Assembly: GCA_037576215.1 (NCBI GenBank) | Contig: JBANDB010000003.1 | Location: 3,906,001 to 3,970,000, forward strand | From: Armillaria gallica | Lineage: Eukaryota; Basidiomycota; Agaricomycetes; Agaricales; Physalacriaceae | Reading direction: 5' to 3' | Length of the DNA stretch: 64,000 nucleotides | In this document: positions 1-11,591 of the stretch, piece after piece | How the letters are laid out: each line of letters opens with the position of its first letter | Position numbering within the stretch: the first letter of the stretch is position 1 | Translations under genes and position numbers: made by a program | The notes under the pieces: model-generated | What the model saw: only the letters and a program-made list of their open reading frames with translations | What the model was told of the DNA's origin: nothing | Databases searched by the model: none

Positions 1-126
1 CTGTGCAAACGCGCTGGTGACAGGACATGAGGTGGCTGAGCAGTAACTCTCACTTTCGGACTTTTCTGTCTGCTCTGTTTTTAGTTTTCTTCTTTTACAC
101 GTATCAGGGGCACCTCTAATTCCACC

Positions 127-3100
127 ATGGGCAGCAGGCGCGTACCCCCATTAAAGGCACAGGTCGACAACTTTCGTCACCAACGCCCTTCTTCGGCACC
201 TCCGATACCCCAACGGTCGGAGCCCTTGCAGATGTGGCCCTCTTCCGTACTTGGTCACAAGAGAAACGGCAGTGATAACACGCGTACTCAGCAGGATAAC
301 AGCACTTCTCTGGATCTAATGGGCAGTCTACATCGGTCGGAACCATCTGTAGTCAAGACAAGAAACGGAAGCGTATTGTCTCGGGGCTTTATCCTAAAGA
401 CAGACTACTATCCATCAGGTATGTCTAGCTTTGTTGCCGCTTGATAAGCACTTGACACAAGGCAGGCCGCGCTCTCGACTTGGATCTGAATGTCCATGGT
501 GCACCCAACTTCCGTGCACCCCGTATCGGCAATCTTAACGTCTTCGGAGTCGCCCAGCCACGAACCCAGGGTCTTAGAGCTATTCTTTCTGTTCTTAGAT
601 GCACGCCGAACACCCCAGATCCTTCCCATGTCGTCTGGTTTTCCACTAGAGAGGAACCCATTGGTAACGTCGACTTGCTTTGACTACTCAATCGCTTATC
701 AATCTCTGTAGTATACATATCCGGAAGGCCTTTTGTTTTGCGAGATGCATCGGAACCCAAGAGGACACTCCCCCTCTCAGATCGTGCTGAAAACCTCGAA
801 GCCATCGAGCTCAGATTGAAGAATGACATATTACATGAAGCCAGCAGGTTTGGTGGACTCCTACTTACTCACAACGAAATGGCTACCGATAGCGGAGAAG
901 GCGCCATATTGCCGACATGGACAGCTGTCGATACCCATAATGTCAAGACCTCGCGTGAACTCTGGAATTTCATGAAAGAGAGTGGCTGGAATGTTGATGT
1001 TAGTCCGTGCTTCCCTGGTGTTTATCACAAAACTCACGCAAAGCAGTATCATCGGATACCAATTTCCCCTGATCGTCCTATAGAGGCGAGTTCAAAAGGC
1101 ATATCTGTCCAAAGGCAGAACACTAACCGCCGAGCACGTAGGATAATTATCTGGATGCCTACCTACGCGTCATCCAGCAAACTGATCCTCTACGCACATC
1201 TTTGGTGTTTTCTTGTGGTATGGGTGCTGTACGAACGACCTTCGCTATGGTCGCAGCATGCATCGTCCGACGTAAACAACTCATATCCAAGGGCTTGCCG
1301 GACCCATATCCTGCGAAAGGCTTCTCAAACACCAGTGGGACAAACTCAGTAAGTTTACAGCTGTTTTTGATACAACTTCAACTAAGCTCTTATAGCCCCC
1401 TCATCTGGTCTGTTAACGTCGATGCTCTTTCCACCTAGTTGTGTCATTCACGTTCCCACTTTCCAGGACACCGAGATTCGCCTTTTACAGTCTATGGAGC
1501 AGGCCAACGCCCAACAGGAACTCAGTAAATCACTTCTAAGGCTCACATACCTTCTTCAGCACAGTAGGTCCCTTGCAGAATCAAGTTTCGATCCGAGTCA
1601 CTAATGGTCCTCCGTTCGACTTAGTCTTGCAGGACAAGAACTCTCAGTCTGCTATTGAACTCCTTATCACTCAGCCGATACTCCTGGAAAACCTGCGTAG
1701 AGCCCACATGGGTAACTATGGTATCATCCTTAGCCTACTGGGTTGTTTAGACCAGGGCCTTCAGGCAAAGAAATTGGTTGATCGCATTATCGATGCTGGT
1801 ACGTGCTCGCATGGATACCAGGCACACTTGGGACTGATGGTGACTAGCGGACCACGTTACAAACTTACGCGAAGACATCCTTGTGCATCGCATCAAGTAC
1901 TCTCTTATCAGTATGGAAGAAGAGAAGGGAGAAATATTGCTTGAGAAGTCTAGGCGTGCGCTGGAGAAATAGTGCGTTTTTGTCTCATATAAATATCTGT
2001 GCATTGTATCTCATCAAAACATACTTTTCCAGTTTCTTCATTATCGCGTTTGCGAGCTACGTTGATAGTTCGGAAGATTTTAGTCAGAGTTTCTCGAACT
2101 GGCTGAAGGTATGCTCGGAGACTTCTTCCAGCAATTCTAATCATTCATCGACATCCGCAGACTCGAATAGAGATTTGGAAGTAAGTTGTGCTAGTAGAAG
2201 GCAAATGAGTTGACGCTGACAGCAAGAAGTCAAGTCATGTTTTTACGCAAGTCGATTGGGACAAGATTGAATGTGTTTGCGCCTATCAACGACCTGTCTT
2301 CGTTATCCAGGTCTGGCTCTGCAGGTAGGGCTCTGGTCCCCGGAAGGAATAACGACGTAGCCATCGCTGGAGGTCAAATTCTAGGAGATGAATTCTCCAC
2401 TCATGTCATAAAGGTAGCTCTAAAACCACATCGGACATTCTCTTTGTTGACGCGTACCAATACAGCATCGTAGCGGTATCATTCTGCGCGAAAGGTATCA
2501 TATTTTCTCTTCCTCAGCCGGACTTCCGAACTAAAATTTCTATGCCAGTACATTGCTGAAGTCCGACCAGTGGCTCAGTCAAGGGCGTAGCGTTGATGAT
2601 GGTGTCCGTGGTGCTATTAATTTCAGACGAGTGCCAGGAACAAACATCTATGCTTTGGGGCAACCAACTATCGAGGCAATTGACGAAGTTGTGGGTCGAA
2701 TCAAGGATGCTCATCCGTCTGCACAAAGAGTGGTTTGGATCACACTGAGGGAAGAGCCCATTGTTTATATCAACGGAGCACCCTACTGTCTTCGCAGGGA
2801 AGGGTTCTCGTTGAGAAATATGAAGGGTGAGACACTCGCACTCGTATCTGTTCGTCTTATGCGAATAACTGAATGAGATTATTAGACTACGGCGGTATTT
2901 CCGCTTCCCGGCTGGAGGTCTTGGAGCAACGTCTACGAGATGATATAATCTCAGAGGGACAAGCATTTGGGGGACGGTGAGCTACTAACATTTCCCTGCT
3001 GTGATGTCGATCACTCATGATTTCAACAGTGTACTACTCCACTCTGAAACGGCTGATGGAACTGTCGTGCCAATTTGGGAGGAAGTCAAAAGTGACAATG

Positions 3101-5712
3101 TAGTCGTTCTCAAAGACGTCATGGCCAGTCGACAGTCGACGCAAGGGATTCAACTCGTTTACGATCGTATCCCCATCACTGCAGAGCGACCGCCTGATTT
3201 CTCTGATCTTAGCGAGATGATCGATGTTGTTCTGCGTGCATCGAGGGACACGCCCATTGTCGTTAACTGTCAACTAGGCCGGGGTCGGAGTACATTGGCT
3301 TCAATTATCCTCCTGCTCATCCGGCAGTGGCTGGACTCGCGTCGTACACCTCAAACACCTCACTTTAAACTTCAACGTACTATGTCCATGTCTACCATGT
3401 CACCGATAGAGCCTACCTCATCATTATCATCATCATCCAAACAACGCCAGTCTTACCAGGTCATCAATAGTAGGTCCTTGTCATTTCATTCCGATGTCAA
3501 TCTAAATCTGTTTCGTTAGATCTTCTCCGAGTGTTCAGAAAAGGTTTAGATGTCAAGAACATCGTGGATGACACCATAGATCAATGCGACGTATTCTACA
3601 ACCTTAGAGACTCTATTGAAGAGAACCGTATCAGAGCCGAACAGGCCACGGACGAGAAGCAGAAAAAGCTGCACACACAGAAAGGTGAGTTTCGGTCAGA
3701 GAATTGCTCTGAGTATATGCTGACATCCATCGTTATCGAGCCTTGCATAACTTGAGACGGTACTTCGATCTGATTGTGTTCCAGGCCTATCTGCAATCTA
3801 CGGAGCCAGACACCATGGACAATTTCGAAAGCGTGGAGACTTTCGTGAAGAACCGACCAGGTGTGTGTTTTGATTGAACGACAGGGTATCATGCGACCTT
3901 ATCCCACTCGTAGTCATCAAGACCTTTGAGAAGGAGCTGCTTGCCGACGGAATAAATGCCCTGAAACCCCTGGAGCGGTCAAACCTCACTCACGGTGTTG
4001 CCCATCCTGATGAGGTCCAACAAGTCGTCACCAATCGCTCCGGTAGCATTCTTTCAGCATCAACGATACTGAAGAGCGATTTCTTCTCAAATTTACAGAA
4101 GATGACACTCCCAGAGTAAGCCCTTTTTTCAAACGGATTGTACGCCGACTAACGTGGTGTCAAAGACGAATCGAGGGATCGCCCAATTTCCGCAGAATAC
4201 CACTGACGCTTTTACTCTCCTCTTCTGATGAATCCACTCCAATGGCGGAGCAAGACCAAGCATCCATTGCCCCTGACGGGAAAATGGTGTGTGGAAGGTA
4301 AGTGGTGCTTTGACTACTACGGCAAAAAAAATAATGACTGGTTACAGCGGCATGCCAACAGTAGATGGTTTAAGACGCGCACTCAAACGCGTAGACGCCG
4401 GGCCCGATGGGCATAATATGGTTTATTGGACGTCTCTGCGAGAGGTTTGTAGTTGATTATATCAACACTTTAGTGCTCACGTTTCTTCGCAGGAGCCTGT
4501 AATTTATATTGCGGGGAGGCCCCATGTACTCCGTCTTGTAGACAAACCTCTTGAGAACGTAGAGTGAGTCGAATGTGTACTCTCATGCAGCCCTGTGCTT
4601 ATTCAATGCCCAGGGCGACAGGTGTAACTACAGCCATGGTCGAAGCTATGGAACATAATTTCAAGAGAGACATCCTGCGCGAGTTGAGGGCAGGTAAGGG
4701 ACGTATATTGTTGCATGATGAAGTGGAAGAGAGACCTGGTGTCTTCTCCATTATACCATTATGGGAAGAGGTGGAGGAGAAGGATATTTTGACCCCTCGC
4801 GACGTATTCTCCCTCATGACAGCAGAAGGCTTCAAGGTGAACTATGTTGTTTATTGTAAGGATTACACTCTAACGCGATGCCGTCAGCTTGATTACGGTC
4901 GAATAGCAATCGTAAGGATACAGCCTTGTGTTCGATGCTTTGCTAACATTTTTCTAGACTGACGAGCAAGCTCCCTTACCGGATGCACTGTCATTGCTCT
5001 TGGAACGTGTAAAATCGGGGCTATCAAAGGCTGGCGATTTCATCTTCAATTGTCAGATGGGACGAGGACGAACGACGACAGGGATGGTGACTGCCTGCTT
5101 GATATCTACGATAATGAACTGGAACAGCCAAACGAACGATATCTTGTCCCATGACGAGGCTGCTGGGGTTTTCGATTCAATAGACGGCTATTCGGAGGAA
5201 GAGGCCTACAGGCAAGGTAGGAAGACCTTGATTATCAACGCGCAGCCCTGACGAATACCGCTTCGCAGGAGAGTACAAGACGATTCTCCAACTCGTCGGT
5301 GTCTTATCACACGGTAAGGTGGCGAAACGTTTAGCGGATAGAGCGGTCGACCAGATGCAAGATGTTCAAAACCTACGGAAGACGATCTACGAGTAAGTAC
5401 ACTTTTTTCTGGCGATGCCTGCGACTGATCAGTTATATAGCTATAAGCTGAAGGTTGATGCATGCGAGAAAGGCAGTTTGAAGGAGCGCAAATTGCGCAG
5501 CGTGACCGTCAACTACCTGTAAGTTTGCCTTTCCAACGCGATCACCGCGATCTGATGCTAAATCTGTTCGAAGATACCGGTATGGGATGTTGATCGTATT
5601 CGCCAACTACCTCATCGAAGTGAGGGAGAGCAAGGTCGAGATCATCTTCTCAGAATGGCTCTCCGGACATAGAGAAATCACAAACTTGCTGAGTCGGCGG
5701 TCGTTGGACTGA
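127..5712 (+). CDS. Paladin-like protein with three cysteine-phosphatase repeats
   Basis: A large multi-exon gene, roughly 1,400-1,500 codons. I see three copies of the cysteine-phosphatase P-loop C-X5-R: CGMGAVR (codons 1214-1234), CQLGRGR (3268-3288) and CQMGRGR (5051-5071). Each lies after a segment like 'REEP(I/V)-YI-GxP', the layout of paladin (PALD1) and related inositol-polyphosphate or dual-specificity phosphatase-like proteins. The N-terminal ~100 residues from the ATG at 127 are polar and probably disordered. Introns are ~50 nt; one (1086-1141) seems to have a GC donor, because only that join restores the reading frame into DNYLDAYLRVIQQ just before the first P-loop. Splicing between about 1350 and 1650 is not resolved. 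The reading frame ends SRRSLD-stop at 5712. Whether these repeats are active enzymes cannot be told from sequence: animal paladin is described as having little phosphatase activity. Confidence 0.8.
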
Positions 5713-5838
5713 TTTTTGGTATGTGCGGATGGATAGACCGGTCTAGGGATACAGATTGTCATGACTAGGGTAAATGCTCGACAACAAGATATTGGTTTCT
5801 ACAGATGATGACTGCTTCCAATTAATTTGCTTTCCTGT

Positions 5839-6786
5839 TTATGCCCAATTATCAATAAGAGAATCGCGCATCTCGCCTATAACGGCGGCGGAGTCCTGTC
5901 CTTGTAGTTCTGCGAACAGACCGTGAGAAGGGAAGCAATAAAGAGAGAGAACGCCGACGTACTGAACGCGGCTTCTATGACACTAATCTCCGTTGCGGTT
6001 GTCTCTAGACCTGTGAATGCACACCAGTCGTTCACGACAAGACCTGCACCAATAACATCGGATCCGCGATTTACTGTTCCAGCCTAGTAGAACGTTGTAT
6101 AGTGTACCAAGTTGACATCGATGCACGTACCACCAACGGAACTTGCAGCAGACTGCTCAATTCATCTTGGTCCTGTATACTTGTTTTTGGGTGCACCAGA
6201 CCGCCCTGATTCGTGATCGCACAATAGCTCCCCACCAAAACGTTGTCGGCGACTGTCTGCCTGAACACCTCGACCTTGAGAACATCTGCGATGATCTCTT
6301 CTGTTTCCCGATCGATATCTGGATGGACGAGAGCGACATAGTCGTTACATGCGATGACATTTCCGAGGGCGGAAAGTCGTTCTTCAACTCGCTGGACGGC
6401 GACGGCGTCTGGGAGGGAGTTGCGCAGATGTTGGAGCTCCTGGTCGGTGGTGGAAGCTGGAACTAAAAGGCCGTGGCGATTTCCTGTAGAGAAGACCTGT
6501 AAGGGCTAAGTTAGTCATATATTTGAGTACAACGCACCGGCCGTCAACCGTCCTATTATGCGTGTCCCGCCAATACTCGTGTGCACGATAGGAATGACAT
6601 CTCCGAGTTCGCTTTCAAAGGCCGAGTAGAAGTTTGTGCTACCCTGGATGGCGGCCAGGCAGTAGCTGTTTGTCAACTTGGAGAAGACGCCGATGTCGCT
6701 GTTATTTTCGAATTGGATACCTGGATGATATGGGAGATTATGTCAGATGCAACGATTTTAGAAAAAGTTTCCATACGGGTAGCCAT
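5839..6786 (-). CDS. TIF6: Eukaryotic translation initiation factor 6 (ribosome anti-association factor)
   Basis: TIF6/eIF6 binds the 60S subunit, blocks premature joining to 40S and is needed for 60S biogenesis in nucleolus and cytoplasm. The spliced product begins [20 protein letters not shown], where the first intron splits the Arg codon four residues in. It continues with the family blocks [58 protein letters not shown] and [16 protein letters not shown], and ends [14 protein letters not shown]. Introns fall after LTAG, VPLV and IEAAFS, all about 50 nt with GT-AG ends. The product is about 245 residues, the usual length, with no missing block, so it should be functional. This identification is among the safest in the window. 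Confidence 0.96.
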
Positions 6787-7245
6787 AGAAGAAGAGAGTT
6801 GCGAAAATGTGGTAAAAGTTGTGGAAATGTGTCGGGAGAGAAGAGGAGTTGAGAGGAAGAGGAAGAGGTGATCTTGTTGATCTTGGATGGGAGTGAAGAA
6901 TTTTTCTGGTCCTTTTTATTTGTCAGATATGATCGAATCATCGAAAGCGCGTACTTCGGAACCGTAATTCCTGTTGCGTTCCTCTGACCTTTTCTGACTC
7001 GTACTTTGCTCCGATGTAACCGGTTGGATGGCGTTTTATGCGGTTCTAACAATGCTGTGTAAAAGAAATACTAAAGCTAGTCAAGATAATAACATCGTGA
7101 GATCAGTTGGAACTTGGGATCTTTTCTACTTCTATTTTACAAGACCGCGCTCCGTCTGTCCGTAGCTCATTGGCCGTAATTCTCGTGTAATAAATAAATA
7201 TGAGAGTTCTGAGATAAAACATGAACAGCCCGGCTACTTTGATCA
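6787..7245. other. Intergenic, TIF6 upstream region
   Basis: 459 bp between the TIF6 start and the 3' end of the next leftward gene. It should hold the TIF6 promoter and the terminator of the membrane-protein gene. It is AT-rich in places; I see no RNA gene or ORF with coding character. Confidence 0.5.
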
Positions 7246-8735
7246 TTAGTACCCAAGAGAATACGACCGCGACGGCACCTTCACAAGAGAACCATACGCG
7301 TTTTCACCTTCTGAGTCCTTCCTGCTAATCATCGCATATGCGTGCTCTCCAGAAAACGGGTTCACATGAATTTCACCTCCAACAAGACTCTCCGTCTCTG
7401 AATCCTCTCGCTGCTTCAGAATTTTCTTCCACGGATTTCGGTGTCCTGTTACAATGAACACAATCCCGTCCCACACTGAGTGAGGGTAGTGTTTAATAGC
7501 TTCCCATACATCCCAGCGTCTGTGGAACGAGAGCATTGCCACTTCGTAGATCGGTTCAATGGCTACAGTGGCGGCCAGAATCTGTACAGTTGTGAGATAG
7601 ACAAAGCGAAGATGGATATAATTAATTACCTGTCCGAATCCTAAAGGGTCAAAATCTTCCTTCTTTTCGGGTTTGTACTGATAACCAGGTTCGTCTTGGT
7701 GTAATACATGCACCAACTCGTCGTACAAATCTTGCATGTCCGTGAACCAGATACCAATATCGCCCGCCCATGTCAGGTAAACTACGAACGCGGCAAAAAA
7801 GACTAGCCATCGATGAGACTGAAAGACCACAACGCTAAAATGAAAGAGATAATGAACACCAGTCCAAAAGGCAGAAGATGTTGTGACGTACCCGTTGGAT
7901 ATTACGAGGGACCGTATAAAACTCCAAGGAATCTGTAAAATGCGAAAGAACGGTGACCTCCACTTTACGACTTTGCCCTGATGCCGTTTGTACTCTCTGT
8001 ATATATCCTTGCAATGTCGGAGCGAATAAAGGAGATACATGAAGGGAAGAATAGGAACAAAGTACACAGCATAACCGAAAATCACCGCACCAGCGAAGAG
8101 ACGGTAAACCAGCCATCCTTCGAAGGTAGCTATTGTGCATCTCTCCTTGTCAAAAAAATAGCCGCGGGTAGCATAGATCATGCATTCAAGGACGATCCAG
8201 ATAACAAGCATGAGAGTTGACCAGATCGCGGTCCATCTCTTGGATTCGCCGAGACGCTGGTACAACGTAGTCGATTTGTGCATCATTAAGCGGAACGTGC
8301 TGTAGACAAGGTAGAGGGAGAGGGGGGAAACGGTGATGGAAAACACGAAATGTGCATCCGCAATCGAGAGCTTCTTGCGCCCGAGACTAACGAATGCCGC
8401 TATGAAAATTGTGTATGCCTGCATTAGGATGACATGGACTGATGAGTTGAGATTCTCGTGCGACCATGTCATGAGGATGGCTGGGGAAAATATCGATCAA
8501 AAGAATGGTCTAATACAATCAGAAAGTTCGAGCGTACCAAGGCAGAGGTTAGCGATATAAGCTGCATAATATTGTCATCAGCCGCTTCCCGGGTCCGTCG
8601 ATACGATGGACAAAACATACTGGATAATCGGACGGCATAACCCTGGATATCAGGATCGCGGTCACTCTGCGCGATGCAGTCAAAATACGCAGTGAGTTCA
8701 TCGTACTCTGCATCGACGAGCGGGCCGTATGACAT
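7246..8735 (-). CDS. Polytopic membrane protein of unknown function
   Basis: Start ATG at 8735 (MSYGPLVDAEYDELTAYFDC). Two short introns join VRLS to TYIANLCLA and then ILMTWSHENLN, producing a first membrane segment across the splice sites. The remaining ~400 residues hold about seven hydrophobic helices (for example around LMLVIWIVLECMIYA, LFAGAVIFGYAVYFVPILPF and WLVFFAAFVVYLTWAGDIG) and a charged cytoplasmic-looking tail ending SRSYSLGY. Two in-frame stretches inside the long ORF (57 nt after ISNG, 48 nt after PLGFGQ) have GT...AG ends and may also be introns; they contain no stops, so the ORF stays open either way. I recall similar proteins as uncharacterised in Agaricomycetes but cannot name a family. 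It is not a recognised transporter. Confidence 0.7.
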
Positions 8736-9397
8736 GTCGACTCGACGTGATCGTCAAGGAGAAGTTGAGGTGCCGGAGAGATCATAATCGCTAGGAATGA
8801 TATACTGGAAATAAGGGCTAGACCCTGCAGAATATCAAGGGACGGATAAAAAACCGAGATCTGTTGAAAGATGTTGCATCACATCATGCGAGAGGGAGTT
8901 GTTTCATGTTGGTTTTCGATTTGCGACACTAAAACATAAGTAGAGAGCAATTGGCACAGAGAGGCGACAGGAAGAAAGATAGCCAGATGCGAAAGACTCT
9001 TGCTTTCCCCTTCTCGTTCAAGATTTCATACAAGCTCGCATCGATAGGAGAAACCAGAAATGTGTTTGGGAGGAGGTTTGAGGCGAAGATCAGTTTGAGA
9101 GACTGATAGGCACCTTGACCTTGATGTGGTACCTGCATCTTTGCAAACGTGCGCGCCTACAACGACTCAGAAGGCAAAAACCTCTGCATCAGCATCAGTA
9201 TCGTATAGAGGAAGCGACATGACTCAGGAATGAATAACCCATAATGAAATGCATCACTCGAGGAGAACTGCAGGGCTGGTTTTCTTCACTGGGGGAACAA
9301 GTATGTTAGACAGGAATCACAACAAATGGCTGTATCCATTAGCCCGGGAATATCAAAGGTCGTATAGATGGCATCAGATTCAAATCAGATTTCAAGG
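8736..9397. other. Intergenic, upstream of the membrane-protein gene
   Basis: 662 bp with no recognisable gene. A 69-codon minus ORF at 8929-9138 shows no domain. The stretch leads into the target site of the hAT-like element. Confidence 0.4.
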
Positions 9398-9405
9398 CAT
9401 CAAAG

Positions 9406-9426
9406 TAGTGTTGCCGCGACTCGGCT
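9406..9426 (+). repeat. Left terminal inverted repeat of the hAT-like element
   Basis: 21 bp beginning TAGTGTTGCC; pairs with 10450-10470 with a single mismatch at position 6. Preceded directly by the target duplication CATCAAAG at 9398-9405. Confidence 0.88.
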
Positions 9427-10449
9427 AGGCTTATGCCGACTTTGGTAATTGTTCTTAGCCGAGTCGGCTTAAGTCGCTAACCATGATGTCGGCTAAGCTA
9501 GACTTCGGCTCAAGTCGACTTGAGCTCAGACTAACGATCCAAAAAGGAAGTCACTAGGTTGAAACGCACTTTCCAAGGCGAGATGCCTTGTACATCCTTC
9601 AGAATCAATACCTGATGCTATATAGGTGTCCAACTCGCAAATCTGTAAGTACATCTTCAATATAGCTATAAACTACAGCCCCTTCACCTTTTTAGGAATC
9701 CATCCGATTGACCTCGGCATTTGTACGGGCACTGATGCTCAAACTTCGGTTGTTCCGTTTTATGATATTAATGAGCATTTTGAATGTCTATTTTCCTCGA
9801 TATGTGTCGGAAGCTTATTTTACATAGTACAGAGTGTGAGCTTATGTGTCCCGGGGAAGAATAAAGGTCAAGAAGATGTTGGCCAAATCAGGCGCCTTCA
9901 TTCGGGCTAAAGCGACTCGATCCCGGCTTTAGCCGGCTCGTTGATGAGCTTGAGCTAGTGTTTCGATGATGTGACTTGGCGTGACTCAGCGTGACTTCAT
10001 ATGACTTCGGCTTCAACGGCTTCACCAAGTCATAATTTTTGGCAGCTTTGAAGCCAAGTTGCCATCACGCCGAAGCCAGCCGTTGAAGCCATGACTTCAT
10101 GCGTTTCCTTCAAATGGCAAGTCATTCGTTGTTTAGGCAAAGTGAGCTTCGAGAACTTATCGGAGAAATAGCGGGAAGTATCGGGCCGGGTTAAAATTGA
10201 CCTAAAATAGTATTTCGGTATTTTTAAATCAAGTCGAAGCTCGGGCAACTTCAGGTCGCGTCAAGCCCCGCCGAGCCGATACTGAAGTGTGACTTTGCCG
10301 AAGTCACTCGGCAATTGCGGCGCAACTTAGTTCGGCTTGACTGGCGTGGCGCGCGGCTTTAAGCCGAGTTATCGAAATACTAGCTTGAGCCTAGAATGAG
10401 TCTGAGCCAATCAAGACTCAGACTCGGCTTACCGGCTCAAGCGACTTTA

Positions 10450-10470
10450 AGCCGAGTCGCGGCATCACTA
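10450..10470 (-). repeat. Right terminal inverted repeat of the hAT-like element
   Basis: Reverse complement reads TAGTGATGCC and onward, matching the left end at 20 of 21 positions. Followed directly by the second CATCAAAG at 10471-10478. Confidence 0.88.
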
Positions 10471-10478
10471 CATCAAAG

Positions 10479-11591
10479 GCACTCGTGAGAGTTCCAGTAC
10501 GGTTACCGTTGTTGTTGTGATCACTTTCGACCGCTCAAGTTTGTTATGAACCTGACCGAGGCTGTTCGAGTCAAAGTAAAGAGTCGGAAGAATTCAGATC
10601 TGGAATGTCCAAAAACTTACTGCAAAGGCACCCTCTCTCTGGTCAGAGTCGATCAGACTCGGAGGAGGAGGAAGATATTTATTCTGGTCGATGTCCCTGA
10701 GAAGGAAACTGACCAGAGTCCGTACTACACAAATCAGTGCTACGGTACCGAACACTCTCTGGGCCAAACTGATTCGGCTTAGCCCCCGTAAGGTACGGCC
10801 TCAGAACTAGCTTCAAGGGTGTGAAATTTACAGTAGTAGTAGAAGATTTGCTAAACTGCGTGCTGACATTATCCGCTGAATTCTTTCGAGGGGCGCCTCC
10901 TCACGGTCAAAAGATTTTGGCCCGCCGTTGTGGTCGTGCGTTTGAAATACCTACGAAACCACGTTGAACACAAACAGATAGTCAACATCTCCAGTAGTCC
11001 CAGCGCTGTAGCATACAGGACACCTTTGATATGACACACACCCCGGCGAGATAATCAACATCTCCATGGTAGTCCCAGCGCTGCAGCATTCGGGACACCT
11101 TTACATGGGATGGGATTCGAGAATCCACCAAACTCTTCAGGCTCGTCGTTAACTCCCAGCGCAAGAGCATAGAGGAGGAACGTGCGAGTCAAACGTAATA
11201 CACTGTCCCAGCGCTAGAGCATACAGGACGCATCTTCCGGTTCTACTCCCAGCACCAAGGCTTACAGGAGAATACCGCCACCGTAAGTTTAAGACACTGC
11301 GCACAAGTTAAGAACTTGAGGGTCGCAGCGCGGTAACCCCTAGTATTCCCTTTAAAGCGTCATCCAGTTGTTTTGCAGGCCATCCAGCGTATTGAGGGCC
11401 GCTTGAGCAACCTGCGACATCGAAAAGCCCGCTCCAATGAGATGGGAGTCCAAGAGAAGGAACGCGCGGGGGCGTATTGACGGGATGGTGGTGGTATAAA
11501 CCTGTACGGAGAGTCAGTCGGCACTGTCAAAACAGTCGTCCACAACACGATCCTGTGATAAATGTCCAAATCACGTGTATTCTTCTCAAGT
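10479..11591. other. Gene-poor stretch with a decayed repeat array
   Basis: About 1.1 kb between the hAT-like element and the left duplicated block. Apart from the degenerate CCCAGCGC repeats listed separately, I see no gene with domain or splice support. The ORF at 10546-10782 is short and featureless. Confidence 0.4.
10999..11269 (-). repeat. Five degenerate copies of a CCCAGCGC...CAGGA repeat
   Basis: Copies begin at 10999, 11074, 11155, 11207 and 11248. The first two share a longer unit that includes TCAACATCTCC upstream. Read on the minus strand the repeat spells C-M-L-Q-R-W-D-Y in the two best copies and decays into stop-containing or substituted versions in the rest. Spacing is irregular (75, 81, 52, 41 bp). 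It could be a remnant of a repeat-containing coding sequence or only a noncoding repeat; I know no family with this word. Confidence 0.5.

Larger units (their letters stand above)
9406..10470. mobile_element. Non-autonomous hAT-like DNA transposon, 1,065 bp
   Basis: The element is bounded by 21-bp terminal inverted repeats, TAGTGTTGCCGCGACTCGGCT at the left end and its complement, with one mismatch, at the right. They are flanked by a perfect 8-bp direct repeat CATCAAAG (9398-9405 and 10471-10478). An 8-bp target duplication plus TIRs beginning TAGTG is the hallmark of the hAT superfamily. The inside is rich in short variants of GACTCGGCTTAAG and GCGTGACTT in both orientations, so it can fold on itself. 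No ORF inside resembles a transposase (the longest, 9626-9910, has no known motif), so it would need a transposase supplied in trans. Removing it leaves one clean copy of CATCAAAG. Confidence 0.85.

Noticed and set aside
9626..9910. 94-codon ORF inside the hAT-like element as a transposase
   Set aside because: No hAT dimerisation (hATC) motif, DDE residues or BED zinc finger; composition is not coding-like.
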